The notes below the pieces were generated by a model. The model saw nothing but the letters and a program-made list of their open reading frames with translations, did not search any database and was not told the DNA's origin. Below, in pieces: positions 56,501 to 64,000 of a DNA stretch of 64,000 nucleotides; the stretch's first letter is position 1, and each line of letters begins with the position of its first letter. The position numbers were made by a program, and so were the translations under genes. This DNA comes from Terriglobales bacterium (GTDB lineage Bacteria > Acidobacteriota > Terriglobia > Terriglobales > Acidobacteriaceae), in assembly GCA_035573675.1 (NCBI GenBank), contig DATMAB010000027.1:310001-374000 (forward strand), in the 5' to 3' direction.

Positions 56501-57385
56501 ATGCCGCCGGTCCGAAGCGCGAAAACGGCGATGACGGCGGGACTGCGGGCCGCCTGGCGCGCGCCCTGGATGGTGCTGGTGTTCTTCGGCGCCAACCTGC
56601 TGCTGGCCGCCGCCGTGGCCGCGCCCATGCACCTGGCCATCTCCGAACACGTCGGCCGCAGCATGGTGGGGGAGGAACTGGCACGGGGCTTCAGCGCCGC
56701 CTGGCTCACCGAGTTCCAGATCGCGTACGAAGGATTCCTCGAGGGTTTTTCCGTCGCCATCGTATACGGAGGGCTGCTTTTTCTGGCGCTCAACACGGTG
56801 CTGGCCGGAGGGGCGCTTGAGGTGTTTGCGGAAGGCGAAGGGGCGCGCATGGACGCCTTCGGACGCGGCATGGGAAAGTACTTTGCGCGATTCGCCCGGC
56901 TGGCGCTGATCGGGTCGGCGCTCTACTTCCTGGCTTTCCTGGTGTGGCAGGACCAGGCCTCCAAGCTGCTGGACCGGGTGTTCCGCGGCTCCGTCACCGA
57001 GTACTGGCATTTCTATCTCAACTGGGTGCGGGCGGCCCTGCTGTTCCTGTGCGTCATGCTGATCAACGTGACGCTGGAATACGCGCGCGCCGACGTCGTG
57101 ACCTGCGACCGCCAGTCGGCGCTGGCGGCGCTCGGCCAGGCTGCGGGATTCGTGCTGCGGCACTGGCCGCGGGTGCTGGCCATCTATTTCGGCCTGGGGA
57201 CGCTGACGCTGCTGGCGATCCTGCTCTACGCCGTTTTTGCCCGCTTCTTCCCGCAGTCCTCCGTGGTGACCGTGCTGGTGTGGTTCGTGGTGGCGCAGGC
57301 CCTGCTGTGGGCACGCTGGCTGTTCCGTCTGGCCTCGTGGGGCGCTGCGGTGAACTTCTACGAGCAAATCAGAATTCGTTCCTAA
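56501..57385 (+). CDS. polytopic membrane protein of unknown function
   Basis: The 294-residue product has about six hydrophobic segments (PWMVLVFFGANLLLAAAVAA, FSVAIVYGGLLFLALNTVLA, LALIGSALYFLAFLVW, AALLFLCVMLINVTLEYA, VLAIYFGLGTLTLLAILLYAVF, VVTVLVWFVVAQALLWARWL). There is no motif I recognise. It starts 3 nt after the peptidase stop, so it is probably co-translated with it and may act as its membrane partner. Confidence 0.82.
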   Translation: MPPVRSAKTAMTAGLRAAWRAPWMVLVFFGANLLLAAAVAAPMHLAISEHVGRSMVGEELARGFSAAWLTEFQIAYEGFLEGFSVAIVYGGLLFLALNTVLAGGALEVFAEGEGARMDAFGRGMGKYFARFARLALIGSALYFLAFLVWQDQASKLLDRVFRGSVTEYWHFYLNWVRAALLFLCVMLINVTLEYARADVVTCDRQSALAALGQAAGFVLRHWPRVLAIYFGLGTLTLLAILLYAVFARFFPQSSVVTVLVWFVVAQALLWARWLFRLASWGAAVNFYEQIRIRS

Positions 57386-57870
57386 CGAAATTCCTGCCGG
57401 CTCCGACTTCCGCAGCTCATCTGGACGACTTGGACGGCCGAAGCTTGTCTGCGTGACGAAGCGGTTGTTCGCCGTGACGAAACGGCAAGCGCTTTTCCCT
57501 CAGCCCGCGTCCAACAAGGAGCATGACAGGTTCATGTAAAACGTCGCGCGAGGCCACGCAGCGAACCGTGAACTTTTTGGGAGCGGGCCGCGTACGCAAG
57601 AGTAGGCCGGCTGAACCTGGCAGGCCTGTAGAGGTTGTTGGGAAAAAGCAGTAGCAAGAAAAAGTAGACGGGGTTAAACGGGTAGTCTCGCTTGTGGTTT
57701 GGCGGCCTCGGCGAGGACGATCCCAAGGAGGGCACCCGGCCCGCGATGGGCCGAGGCTCTGCGTTTAACCCCGGACTCATTGTAGGTCGTTTTTCGCCAT
57801 TTGCAAGCCCGCAGGCGGGCTTGGCGAAGCGACACAGCCACCGCCAGAAACTTCCTCAAGGAGGAGATCC
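57386..57870. other. intergenic region without recognised gene
   Basis: The region includes a GTGACGAAGCGGTTGTTCGC / GTGACGAAACGGC direct repeat near 57452-57485, otherwise unstructured DNA, and a nested hairpin close to the next gene (57791-57830). Short frames on both strands look noncoding. Confidence 0.5.
57791..57830 (+). promoter_or_regulatory. nested hairpin in the leader of the small secreted protein gene
   Basis: TTCGCC (57793-57798) pairs with GGCGAA (57823-57828) around an inner AAGCCCGC/GCGGGCTT stem. It sits ~30 nt before the AGGAGG ribosome-binding site at 57859-57864. It could be an mRNA-stability or regulatory element. Confidence 0.45.
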
Positions 57871-58227
57871 ATGAAGCGTTCCAGAATCCTGACGATTCTG
57901 ACAGCCGTAGCCGTGCTGGCCGTGTCGCTGAGCGCCTTCGCTGCCACCGGCAAGACCACCATCAAGCTCTATGAACCCAAGCTGCTCAACGGCCAGGAAC
58001 TGAAAGCCGGCGAGTACAACGTGAAGTGGGAGCGCAACAGTTCCGAAGCCGAAGTCACGTTCCTGCAGGGCAAGAAGGTCGTGGCCACGGCGAAGGGGAA
58101 GTTCGTGGACCGCGGCCAGGCCTCGCAGAACGACGCGCTGGTGACCAAGCGGAACGGCAGCGCCCACGAGCAAATCACCGAACTGCGCTTCGCGGGAAAG
58201 TCGGAAGTGCTGCTGCTCGCCGAATAA
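57871..58227 (+). CDS. small secreted protein of unknown function
   Basis: The 118-residue protein has a signal peptide (RILTILTAVAVLAVSLSAFA) and a beta-rich mature part (TTIKLYEPKLLNGQELKAGEYNVKW, VTFLQGKKVVATAKGKFVD, ITELRFAGKSEVLLL). Such short secreted proteins are frequent in Acidobacteriota; the role is unknown. A strong AGGAGG site and a clear terminator suggest a well-expressed single gene. Confidence 0.8.
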   Translation: MKRSRILTILTAVAVLAVSLSAFAATGKTTIKLYEPKLLNGQELKAGEYNVKWERNSSEAEVTFLQGKKVVATAKGKFVDRGQASQNDALVTKRNGSAHEQITELRFAGKSEVLLLAE

Positions 58228-58252
58228 GCGCTGTGCGCCGGTGTTACGGAAA

Positions 58253-58282
58253 GGGGAAGCCCACGGGCTTCCCCTGGTTTTT
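58253..58282 (+). terminator. Rho-independent terminator
   Basis: GGGGAAGCCC (58253-58262) pairs with GGGCTTCCCC (58265-58274), followed by TGGTTTTT. Confidence 0.9.
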
Positions 58283-58299
58283 CTGCGGCGGCGTGGCGG

Positions 58300-60843
58300 C
58301 TACTTCACGTTCTCCTGAGTGCAGAGCACGTCGTTGTAATAGTTAAGGAGAGCGCGTTTGGGCTTGTCTTTCATGCCGCCGAGGGGGACCTGGGCGTCGC
58401 GGGTCGAGTTGCCGATCATCGGCATGGTGCCGAGGCGTGTTATCCGTCCGCTGGAAAGCTCCAGGTACACCGGCACCAGCATCTGGAAATTCGCATCCAC
58501 ATTGGACTGGGTGATCTTGAAGCTCAGCACCGGATTTCCATCTGCACCCTGAGTCAGGCTGTGCGAGAACTGATAGTGGGGCAGCGCGGTGCCATAGACG
58601 TACTGGTTGAAGAACCAGTCCATGCGGCGATTCTGCGTGATGTCGATCTCCGGCGGCATGTGCTTCTCCACCACGGCTTTGAAATCCTCGGTGGTGGCCG
58701 GCTGGTTGGCGTAGGTGCGCACAAAGTCCTGCATCATGGCCTGGAAGGCCTGGTCGCCCTTCTGCGGTGTCCACATCAGCATGCGCAGCATATGCAGGAT
58801 ATAGGCGCCCTTGGGATACACCAGGTCGCGATAGACGTTCGTTCCCATCTTCCGCTTGATCGCGCGGATCCCCAGCGTGACGGGCGCCGCGTCGATGCTG
58901 CGATAGCCCTCGGCATTACGATCGGTCAACTGCTTGCGCAGGTCATTCCAGAACTGGATGAACTCCTTATCATTCTTCTGAATGAGCTGCAGGAAGAGTG
59001 AAGCGGACATGTGGGCGAAGCCCTCGCTCATCCACTGGTCGCGGTAGCCTCCCCAGCCGACGGTGTGGCCCCACCACTGATGAGCCACCTCATGCGCGGT
59101 GACCACCTTGAAATACGTGACCAGCTCAGGAGGCAGGGTTCCAAAAAGGGAGTGCCGCGTGGTGGAGTCAAGAAAGGAGCACAAGGGAAGGTAGACCAGC
59201 GCCGGCCACGCCTGTCCGAAGCTGCAAGCCGTCTGCTGGGTGATGGCCACATGCTTGTACGGAGCGGCGCCGAAGTAGTGGTTGAACAACTGGACGGAAA
59301 GCTGCCCCTCGGCCAGCGCTTTGTCCATCAGGGTAATCGTGCTCATCGTGCCCGTGGGCGGAATGTATTGCTCGATGCGGTCCGTTCCTTGCGCCGGAAG
59401 GGCGCCAATATTCTGGATGGAGCGCACCCAATCGGGCTGGATCTGGTTGGCATAGGTCTCGACGGAATAGGCCTCCTTGTCGAGCTTGGCTTGCTTGCGC
59501 TTAAACAATCCAAAGTTAAAGCCTGCGACAGCTTGTGGAACCTCACTGCGCCACTCGGAGATGCTCTGGTTGCCCTCCACGTATTCGCGCACCATGGTCC
59601 CGGTACCTGCGGTCTGCATCCCCTTGGGAACGCGGAAAGTCAGTTCATAGGTCGCGTAATCGCCAAACGTGCTATTGGGGTACCAGTTGTGCCGGGCCAC
59701 AGGGAAGTAGTTTCCGCCTCCTTCATTGGTCACAGCATCTTTGCCCTCGTAGATGGTGCGAAGGGTGAAGCGTTCGCCCGCCGCCAAGGGCTTGGGCAGA
59801 ACGACGAAAAACTGGGGGTCTTGGTGGTGGGCCTCCTGGATGAACACCAGGAGCTGACCATCCTGCCCGGTAACGCTTTCCACCCGCAGCTTGCGAAACA
59901 AATCAAAGGGGACGACGCGAAGCCCGTTCACCTGCGAGACGATGGTTGTGGTCGCGTCGCCGCGCAGCCGTCCGCTTTTCTCCAGCAAGGCATCCAGCTT
60001 CTGGGACTCGATGTCAAAGGGCGCATTCTTCTGTTTGCCGCTGGCCTTGCCGGCGGCGTATTCGGGGGAGAAGTGGAAGGCCGCCCAGACGCCCCAGTTG
60101 TCGTCGTCCCAGGTGATGAGGGCAACTTCCTCGGGTGCGGTGCCGAATATCGGGGGGCCGGTTTCCGGGCTCCCCATGTCCGGCACACCGAACGGATCGA
60201 TGAAGTAAATCATCTTGCCGCTGTACTTCTTGCCGCGGATGAAGGCCACGAACAACTTGCCGGGCTCGGGGCTGAGGACGTCCTGCAGGATGCGCCCGTG
60301 GAGGTTGTAGGCCAGGCGGCCGCGCAGTGCGTCCTGGATCTCCTGCAGTGCTGAAGCCGCCCCGCCTCCGCCCCCGCCCGGCGAGGCGCCGGCGGCCTTC
60401 TTGATCTCGCTGTCGGTTCCGTCGGTGAAACGCAGGACGAGCTGACTGAAGTCCTCGCTGAACGGCTGCCCCTTGGTCAGCAGGGCCAGGCTGTTGCGCT
60501 CCATTTCGATCGGAGGGGTGAGTGAGAAGCTGCCCTCGCCCAGGAACACGGCGCCGGTGACCTTGCCGTTCACCGCCGCCAGGAAGTGGAAGGTTCCCAC
60601 CTTGAAGGTGAAGGTGCCGGCGTCGCGTTTCAGCACCAGGTTGCTGACCGACGCCACTTCACCACTGAGGGCGATGTTGCGCAGCGCCTGGTAGGTGGGA
60701 TCCGTGTTCGGCGTTTGCGGTGCCGGGGTCGAGGGTGGCGCGGGCGCGGCGGGACGCGGCGTGACCTCCTGCGCAAAGGCGGCGCACCCGATGCCCAGAC
60801 AAGCAAGGACCACAACGGCGCTGAAAGGCCTGATGGGACGCAT
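58300..60843 (-). CDS. secreted M1-family (gluzincin) metallopeptidase 2
   Basis: The 847-residue product starts with a signal peptide (FSAVVVLACLGIGCAAFAQ) and a Pro-rich linker, then a long N-terminal beta region. The catalytic segment VTAHEVAHQWWGHTVGWGGYRDQWMSEGFAHMSASLF has the HExxH-18x-E Zn site. I do not see a typical GAMEN motif; the corresponding region reads FGQAWPALVYLPLCSFLD, so it may not be a true aminopeptidase. A poly-Gly stretch (ASPGGGGGGAASA) interrupts the N-terminal domain. It is convergent with the small secreted gene across the terminator. Confidence 0.88.
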   Translation of the reverse strand: MRPIRPFSAVVVLACLGIGCAAFAQEVTPRPAAPAPPSTPAPQTPNTDPTYQALRNIALSGEVASVSNLVLKRDAGTFTFKVGTFHFLAAVNGKVTGAVFLGEGSFSLTPPIEMERNSLALLTKGQPFSEDFSQLVLRFTDGTDSEIKKAAGASPGGGGGGAASALQEIQDALRGRLAYNLHGRILQDVLSPEPGKLFVAFIRGKKYSGKMIYFIDPFGVPDMGSPETGPPIFGTAPEEVALITWDDDNWGVWAAFHFSPEYAAGKASGKQKNAPFDIESQKLDALLEKSGRLRGDATTTIVSQVNGLRVVPFDLFRKLRVESVTGQDGQLLVFIQEAHHQDPQFFVVLPKPLAAGERFTLRTIYEGKDAVTNEGGGNYFPVARHNWYPNSTFGDYATYELTFRVPKGMQTAGTGTMVREYVEGNQSISEWRSEVPQAVAGFNFGLFKRKQAKLDKEAYSVETYANQIQPDWVRSIQNIGALPAQGTDRIEQYIPPTGTMSTITLMDKALAEGQLSVQLFNHYFGAAPYKHVAITQQTACSFGQAWPALVYLPLCSFLDSTTRHSLFGTLPPELVTYFKVVTAHEVAHQWWGHTVGWGGYRDQWMSEGFAHMSASLFLQLIQKNDKEFIQFWNDLRKQLTDRNAEGYRSIDAAPVTLGIRAIKRKMGTNVYRDLVYPKGAYILHMLRMLMWTPQKGDQAFQAMMQDFVRTYANQPATTEDFKAVVEKHMPPEIDITQNRRMDWFFNQYVYGTALPHYQFSHSLTQGADGNPVLSFKITQSNVDANFQMLVPVYLELSSGRITRLGTMPMIGNSTRDAQVPLGGMKDKPKRALLNYYNDVLCTQENVK

Positions 60844-61045
60844 ACGGACCCTCCGAAAGGCCCATTATAGGAGCGCGGGCGGGATGTCAAGCGTGCTGCG
60901 CCCGGGATTTCCGAAAGCGGAACAGGCGGCACAGAACAGAGGTTTGGCAAAGAGGCGATTTTTCCGCTGTGTGCCGAGCCACCAAAGCCGGTCGCGTGCG
61001 AGTCGCCGAGCGGCAGAGCTGGGTCTATCGGCTCCACCGTAAGCT

Positions 61046-62218
61046 TCAGTACTTGGGCATGCCGGGATCGATCTTGTCGGCCCAGGCGAGGATGCCGCCG
61101 GCCAGGTTCTTCACCTTGCGGAAGCCGGCGGTGCGCAGGAAGTCGACCGCTTTGGCGGAGCGCACGCCTGAGCGGCAGTGGGCCACGATCTCGCGGCTGG
61201 AGTCCAGTTCGTGCACGCGCTTGGGCAGGTCGCCCAGCGGGAGCAGATAGCCCTTGAGGTTGCAGATCTGGTATTCGTGCGGCTCGCGCACGTCGAGGAT
61301 GAAGATGTCGTCACCCGCGTCGAGCCGCCGCTTGAGCTCTTCCACCGTGATCTGGGGGACGTTGGTGGTGAGTGGCGCTTCTTCCTCTCCGCGGATGCCG
61401 CAGAACTCCTGGTAGTCGATTAGCTCCTTCACCGTCGGGTTGGGGCCGCAGGCAGGGCACTCCGGGTTCTTGCGCAGCTTGAGCTGGCGGAAGTTCATGC
61501 CCATGGCGTCCACCAGGAGCAGGCGTCCGATGAGCGGCTCGCCCTTCCCCAGGATGAGCTTGATGGTCTCCGTTGCCTGAATGACGCCGATCAGCCCAGG
61601 CAGGATGCCCAGCACGCCGCCTTCGGCGCAGGACGGCACCAGGCCGGGCGGCGGCGGCTCCGGATACAGGCAGCGATAGCAGGGGCCGTCCTTGGTGGCG
61701 AACACGCTGGCCTGGCCTTCGAAGCGGAAGATGGAACCGTAGACGTTGGGCTTTCCGGTGAGCACGCAGGCGTCGTTCACCAGGTAACGGGTGGGGAAGT
61801 TGTCGGTGCCGTCGGCGATGACGTCGAAGTCGCGGAAGATCTCGAGCGCGTTCTGGCTGGTGAGCCTGGTTTCGAACTTGCGGATCTCCACGAAAGGATT
61901 GATGCTCTTCAGCGTTTCTTCCGCCGATTCCAGCTTCTTGCGGCCTACGTCCTCGGTGCCATGGATGATCTGGCGCTGCAGATTGGTAAAGTCCACCACG
62001 TCGAAGTCCACGATGCCCAGCGTGCCCACGCCCGCCGCCGCCAGGTACATGGCCAGCGGCGATCCCAGGCCGCCCGCGCCGATGCACAGAACCTTCGCCG
62101 CCTTCAGCTTCTGCTGCCCTTCCATGCCCACTTCGGGCATGATGAGATGGCGCGAGTAGCGCAGGATCTCCTCGTTGGAGAGCGCTTCGCCGGCGGGTTT
62201 GAGAGTCACGGTCGCCAT
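61046..62218 (-). CDS. moeZ: MoeZ-like sulfur-carrier adenylyltransferase/sulfurtransferase (ThiF-rhodanese)
   Basis: The 390-residue E1-like enzyme has an N-terminal ThiF/MoeB domain with YSRHLIMPEVGMEGQQKL, GAGGLGSPLAMYLAAAGVG, VDFTNLQRQI, ADGTDNFPTRYLVND and Zn cysteines CYRC and CPAC. The C-terminal rhodanese domain has active-site AHCRSGVRSA. It adenylates and then sulfurates the C-terminal glycine of ubiquitin-like carriers. Downstream of the CysO-like carrier and JAMM genes, so it most likely charges that carrier for cysteine synthesis. Confidence 0.94.
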   Translation of the reverse strand: MATVTLKPAGEALSNEEILRYSRHLIMPEVGMEGQQKLKAAKVLCIGAGGLGSPLAMYLAAAGVGTLGIVDFDVVDFTNLQRQIIHGTEDVGRKKLESAEETLKSINPFVEIRKFETRLTSQNALEIFRDFDVIADGTDNFPTRYLVNDACVLTGKPNVYGSIFRFEGQASVFATKDGPCYRCLYPEPPPPGLVPSCAEGGVLGILPGLIGVIQATETIKLILGKGEPLIGRLLLVDAMGMNFRQLKLRKNPECPACGPNPTVKELIDYQEFCGIRGEEEAPLTTNVPQITVEELKRRLDAGDDIFILDVREPHEYQICNLKGYLLPLGDLPKRVHELDSSREIVAHCRSGVRSAKAVDFLRTAGFRKVKNLAGGILAWADKIDPGMPKY

Positions 62219-62300
62219 GAGAATTGAATCATTAAATCATTGCGGGAGCGGTTCCGGAAATGCGTCGAATCGTCAGTGAACAAATGAATCAAATCATCAA
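62219..62300. repeat. octamer-type repeat between carrier gene and moeZ
   Basis: TGAATCATTAAATCATTG at the left and ATGAATCAAATCATCAATCC at the right. The right part overlaps the stop codon and last codons of the carrier gene. Confidence 0.75.
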
Positions 62301-62582
62301 TCCGTATTCTACCGCTCCACCCGCGATCGAGGGGACGATGGAGAGTGAATCCTCTTCGCGCACGGGCGTATTCTCCTTCTCCAGATAGCGGATGTCCTCG
62401 TCGTTCAAGTAGACGTTCACAAAGGCGCGCAGGCGGCCGTCCTCGGTGAAAAGCTGCTTGCGCAGCTCGGCGTGCTGCGCGGTGAGGTTGGCGAGCGCCT
62501 CGCCCACGGTGCGCCCCGGCACCTCCACCACGTCCTGCTTCCCGGCATACTGCCGCAGCGGAGTTGGAATATGGACCTTCAT
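62289..62582 (-). CDS. cysO: MoaD/ThiS-like sulfur carrier (CysO-like) with C-terminal tail
   Basis: The 97-residue ubiquitin-fold protein has MKVHIPTPLRQYAGKQDVVEV, VGEALANLTAQHAELRKQL, FVNVYLNDEDIRYLE and DSLSIVPSIAGG. The GG at 88-89 is normally the C-terminus, to be thiocarboxylated by MoeZ. Here 8 more residues, AVEYGLMI, follow and overlap an octamer repeat. The carrier would therefore need trimming before activation; the adjacent JAMM protein (ATGA overlap) is a natural candidate. Confidence 0.92.
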   Translation of the reverse strand: MKVHIPTPLRQYAGKQDVVEVPGRTVGEALANLTAQHAELRKQLFTEDGRLRAFVNVYLNDEDIRYLEKENTPVREEDSLSIVPSIAGGAVEYGLMI

Positions 62583-63061
62583 CGCCTCTCTCCGGTTTCA
62601 GATGCCGCCACCGGCACTTTCGATTCACCCGGCACTACCTCCACCGGCTCCGGCTCGAAGCGTTTGTCCTCTTCGCCCGTGCCCGCCAGGAGGAAACTGT
62701 TCGTGGCGCCGGCCCCTCCTTTCTCGACGCTGGTGATGACGTAAGAGCAGCCGTACCAGTGCGCCTCGGCCAGATCGGTCTGGGACCACTGTGGCGGATG
62801 ATCGGGATGCGAATGGTAGAAGCCGATGATATCCAGGCCCTGCTCCCGCGCCTGCCGCTGCACCCGCACCAGTTCACGTGGGTCGATGTGGTACCGGTTC
62901 TGCGGAGAATCAAGGCGCGTGTTGCCGCAGCGGACAACGGCCTCGACCTGCCGCACGTCACCCTCCACCCGCCCCACCAGCACTCCGCAGCACTCGTGGG
63001 GATAGGTCTGTTCGCCGTGAAGGCGAAGACCGTCAAAGGCGGATTGGGAGAGTCGAAGCAT
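62579..63061 (-). CDS. mec: JAMM/MPN+ metalloprotease (Mec+-like)
   Basis: The 160-residue protein has the JAMM signature: the Glu in PHECCGVLVGR and FYHSHPDHPPQWSQTD (HxHx10D Zn site). In Mycobacterium Mec+ releases cysteine from CysO-cysteine. The gene order here (CysM, JAMM, CysO, MoeZ) matches that system. The ATG at 63061 (MLRLSQSAF) is the likely start; the frame continues upstream into octamer repeats. The TGA overlaps the carrier ATG. Confidence 0.93.
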   Translation of the reverse strand: MLRLSQSAFDGLRLHGEQTYPHECCGVLVGRVEGDVRQVEAVVRCGNTRLDSPQNRYHIDPRELVRVQRQAREQGLDIIGFYHSHPDHPPQWSQTDLAEAHWYGCSYVITSVEKGGAGATNSFLLAGTGEEDKRFEPEPVEVVPGESKVPVAASETGERR

Positions 63062-63063
63062 TG

Positions 63064-63170
63064 TGAATTTAGAATTTGTTAATTGGGTAATCTGGTAATT
63101 GAAGAAATTTGATGATCGGGCTGTTGTGGTGAAGGGTCCAATTACCAAATTACTCAATTACCCAATCCGC
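63064..63170. repeat. inverted pair of octamer arrays
   Basis: TAATTGGG/TAATCTGG/TAATTGAA units (63080-63105) face CAATTACC/AAATTACT/CAATTACC units (63139-63170) in inverted orientation. The right array ends exactly at the base before the CysM stop codon (63171-63173). Confidence 0.88.
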
Positions 63171-64000
63171 TCATTCCTCCCAGAACCTTTCGCTCAAGTA
63201 TTTGTCGCCCGAATCCGGGAACACTGTGACTATCATCGCTTCCTGCTTATGAGCCACCAGCTCACGCGCCACCTGCCGGCAGCCGACCACGGCGGCGCCG
63301 GACGAGACACCGACCAGCAGGCCCTCTTCCCGTGCCAGCCGCTTGACCATCGCGTACGCGTCCTCGGTGGAGATGCCAAGGTCGCGGTCGGCGAGGCTCG
63401 GATCATAGATCTTCGGCACAATGGCCGTGGCCATGTGCTTGGCGCCCTCGATGCCATGGAAGGCCGAGTCCGGCTGCAGCGAGATGCACTCGATCTTCGG
63501 GTTCAGCTCTTTCAGGCGGCGCGCCGTGCCCACGAACGTTCCGCTGGTTCCCAGCATGGCAACAAAGTGCGTGACGCGGCCGCCCGTCTGCTGCCAGATC
63601 TCATTTGCGGTGCCGCAATAGTGGGCGCGCCAGTTGGCGTCGTTCGAGTACTGGTCGGCATAGAAGTAACGCTCGGGCGCCGCCGCGTGCATCTCCTGCG
63701 CCTTGCGGATGGCGCCATCGGAGCCTTCGCCCGGGTCGGTAAACACGATCTCGGCCCCGTAGGCGCGCAGAATGCGCTTGCGCTCCACCGAAACGTTCTC
63801 CGGCATGCACAGGGTCACCGGGAAGCCGCGCGCCGCGCCGATCATCGCGTAGGCGATGCCGGTGTTGCCGCTGGTGGAATCCAGCAGCGTCTTGCCCGGA
63901 CCCAACTCTCCGGTGCGAAACGCATCATTCACGATGCTCAGCGCCGCCCGGTCTTTGACCGAGCCGCCTGGGTTCAGCCATTCCGCCTTACCCAGGAGGA
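63171..64000 (-). CDS. cysM: cysteine synthase, CysM/CysK-type PLP enzyme (5' end beyond the window)
   Basis: Fold-type II PLP enzyme. At the window edge the frame reads LNPGGSVKDRAALSIVNDAF (PLP Lys in SVKDR), then LLDSTSGNTGIAYAMIGAARG, GTSGTFVGTARRLKE and VGVSSGAAV (phosphate loop). The C-terminus is short, consistent with a CysM that uses the CysO thiocarboxylate as sulfur donor. At least 276 residues are present; the start is outside the window. Confidence 0.94.
   Translation of the reverse strand, partial: LLGKAEWLNPGGSVKDRAALSIVNDAFRTGELGPGKTLLDSTSGNTGIAYAMIGAARGFPVTLCMPENVSVERKRILRAYGAEIVFTDPGEGSDGAIRKAQEMHAAAPERYFYADQYSNDANWRAHYCGTANEIWQQTGGRVTHFVAMLGTSGTFVGTARRLKELNPKIECISLQPDSAFHGIEGAKHMATAIVPKIYDPSLADRDLGISTEDAYAMVKRLAREEGLLVGVSSGAAVVGCRQVARELVAHKQEAMIVTVFPDSGDKYLSERFWEE

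Overview
The window is GC-rich chromosomal DNA with dense, short, mostly co-oriented operons. It most resembles an Acidobacteriota (Terriglobia/Korobacter-like) chromosome. This is inferred from gene content: membrane-anchored Ser/Thr kinases fused to TPR or PD40 propellers, a TonB-ExbB-ExbD-ExbD-TPR lipoprotein operon, HslUV, a DedA-rhodanese fusion, a split Dsb system and a CysO/JAMM/CysM cluster. No 16S or ribosomal protein gene is present to prove it. No rRNA, tRNA, CRISPR array, prophage or transposase gene was found.

Layout. 0.2-5.7 kb: DedA-rhodanese gene with an in-frame UGA, folK, a Zn-ribbon protein, an HU-like protein, a small cytochrome c, a YceI protein and a glycine-zipper protein. 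6-16 kb: a kinase-TPR gene, a guanine-deaminase-like gene, parB-parA with two parS sites, rsmG, a truncated kinase and a kinase-PD40 gene with an in-frame TAG. This is probably near the replication origin. 17-25 kb: a DDAH-like gene, a TPR protein, mnmG, a CADD/TenA-like gene, a thioesterase, tgt and yajC. 25-31.5 kb: secD-secF, then tonB-exbB-exbD-exbD-TPR lipoprotein. 31.6-33.7 kb: biotin carboxylase and BCCP. 33.8-37.8 kb (minus): hslU, hslV, a CBS protein and an amidohydrolase. 38-45.6 kb: DsbA-like and SurA-like envelope proteins, an FN3 lipoprotein, an FAH-family enzyme, an Fsa-type transaldolase, and a split DsbD set (CcdA, ResA-like, nDsbD-like). 45.7-54 kb: a pilin-like protein, glnS, a GAF-GGDEF-HD-GYP protein, ispF, ispD and a PIN-TRAM protein. 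54-61 kb: two M1-family metallopeptidases and membrane/secreted unknowns. 61-64 kb (minus): a MoeZ/CysO-like/JAMM/CysM cluster that predicts sulfur-carrier-dependent cysteine synthesis; its last gene runs off the window.

The most striking content is the repeat landscape. (1) Arrays of degenerate 7-8 nt tandem repeats occur in almost every short intergenic gap, often abut or overlap stop codons, and are inserted in frame in mnmG (three sites) and the CADD-like gene. (2) There are several families of modular hairpin repeats. One multi-hairpin family recurs five times, and one copy marks the exact truncation point of a kinase gene. A different family lies in frame inside tgt. Other items worth attention are the UGA in the DedA-rhodanese gene (selenocysteine candidate), an orphan structured RNA with a strong terminator at about 54.05-54.23 kb, and a CysO-like carrier whose di-glycine is followed by an 8-residue tail next to a JAMM protease gene.
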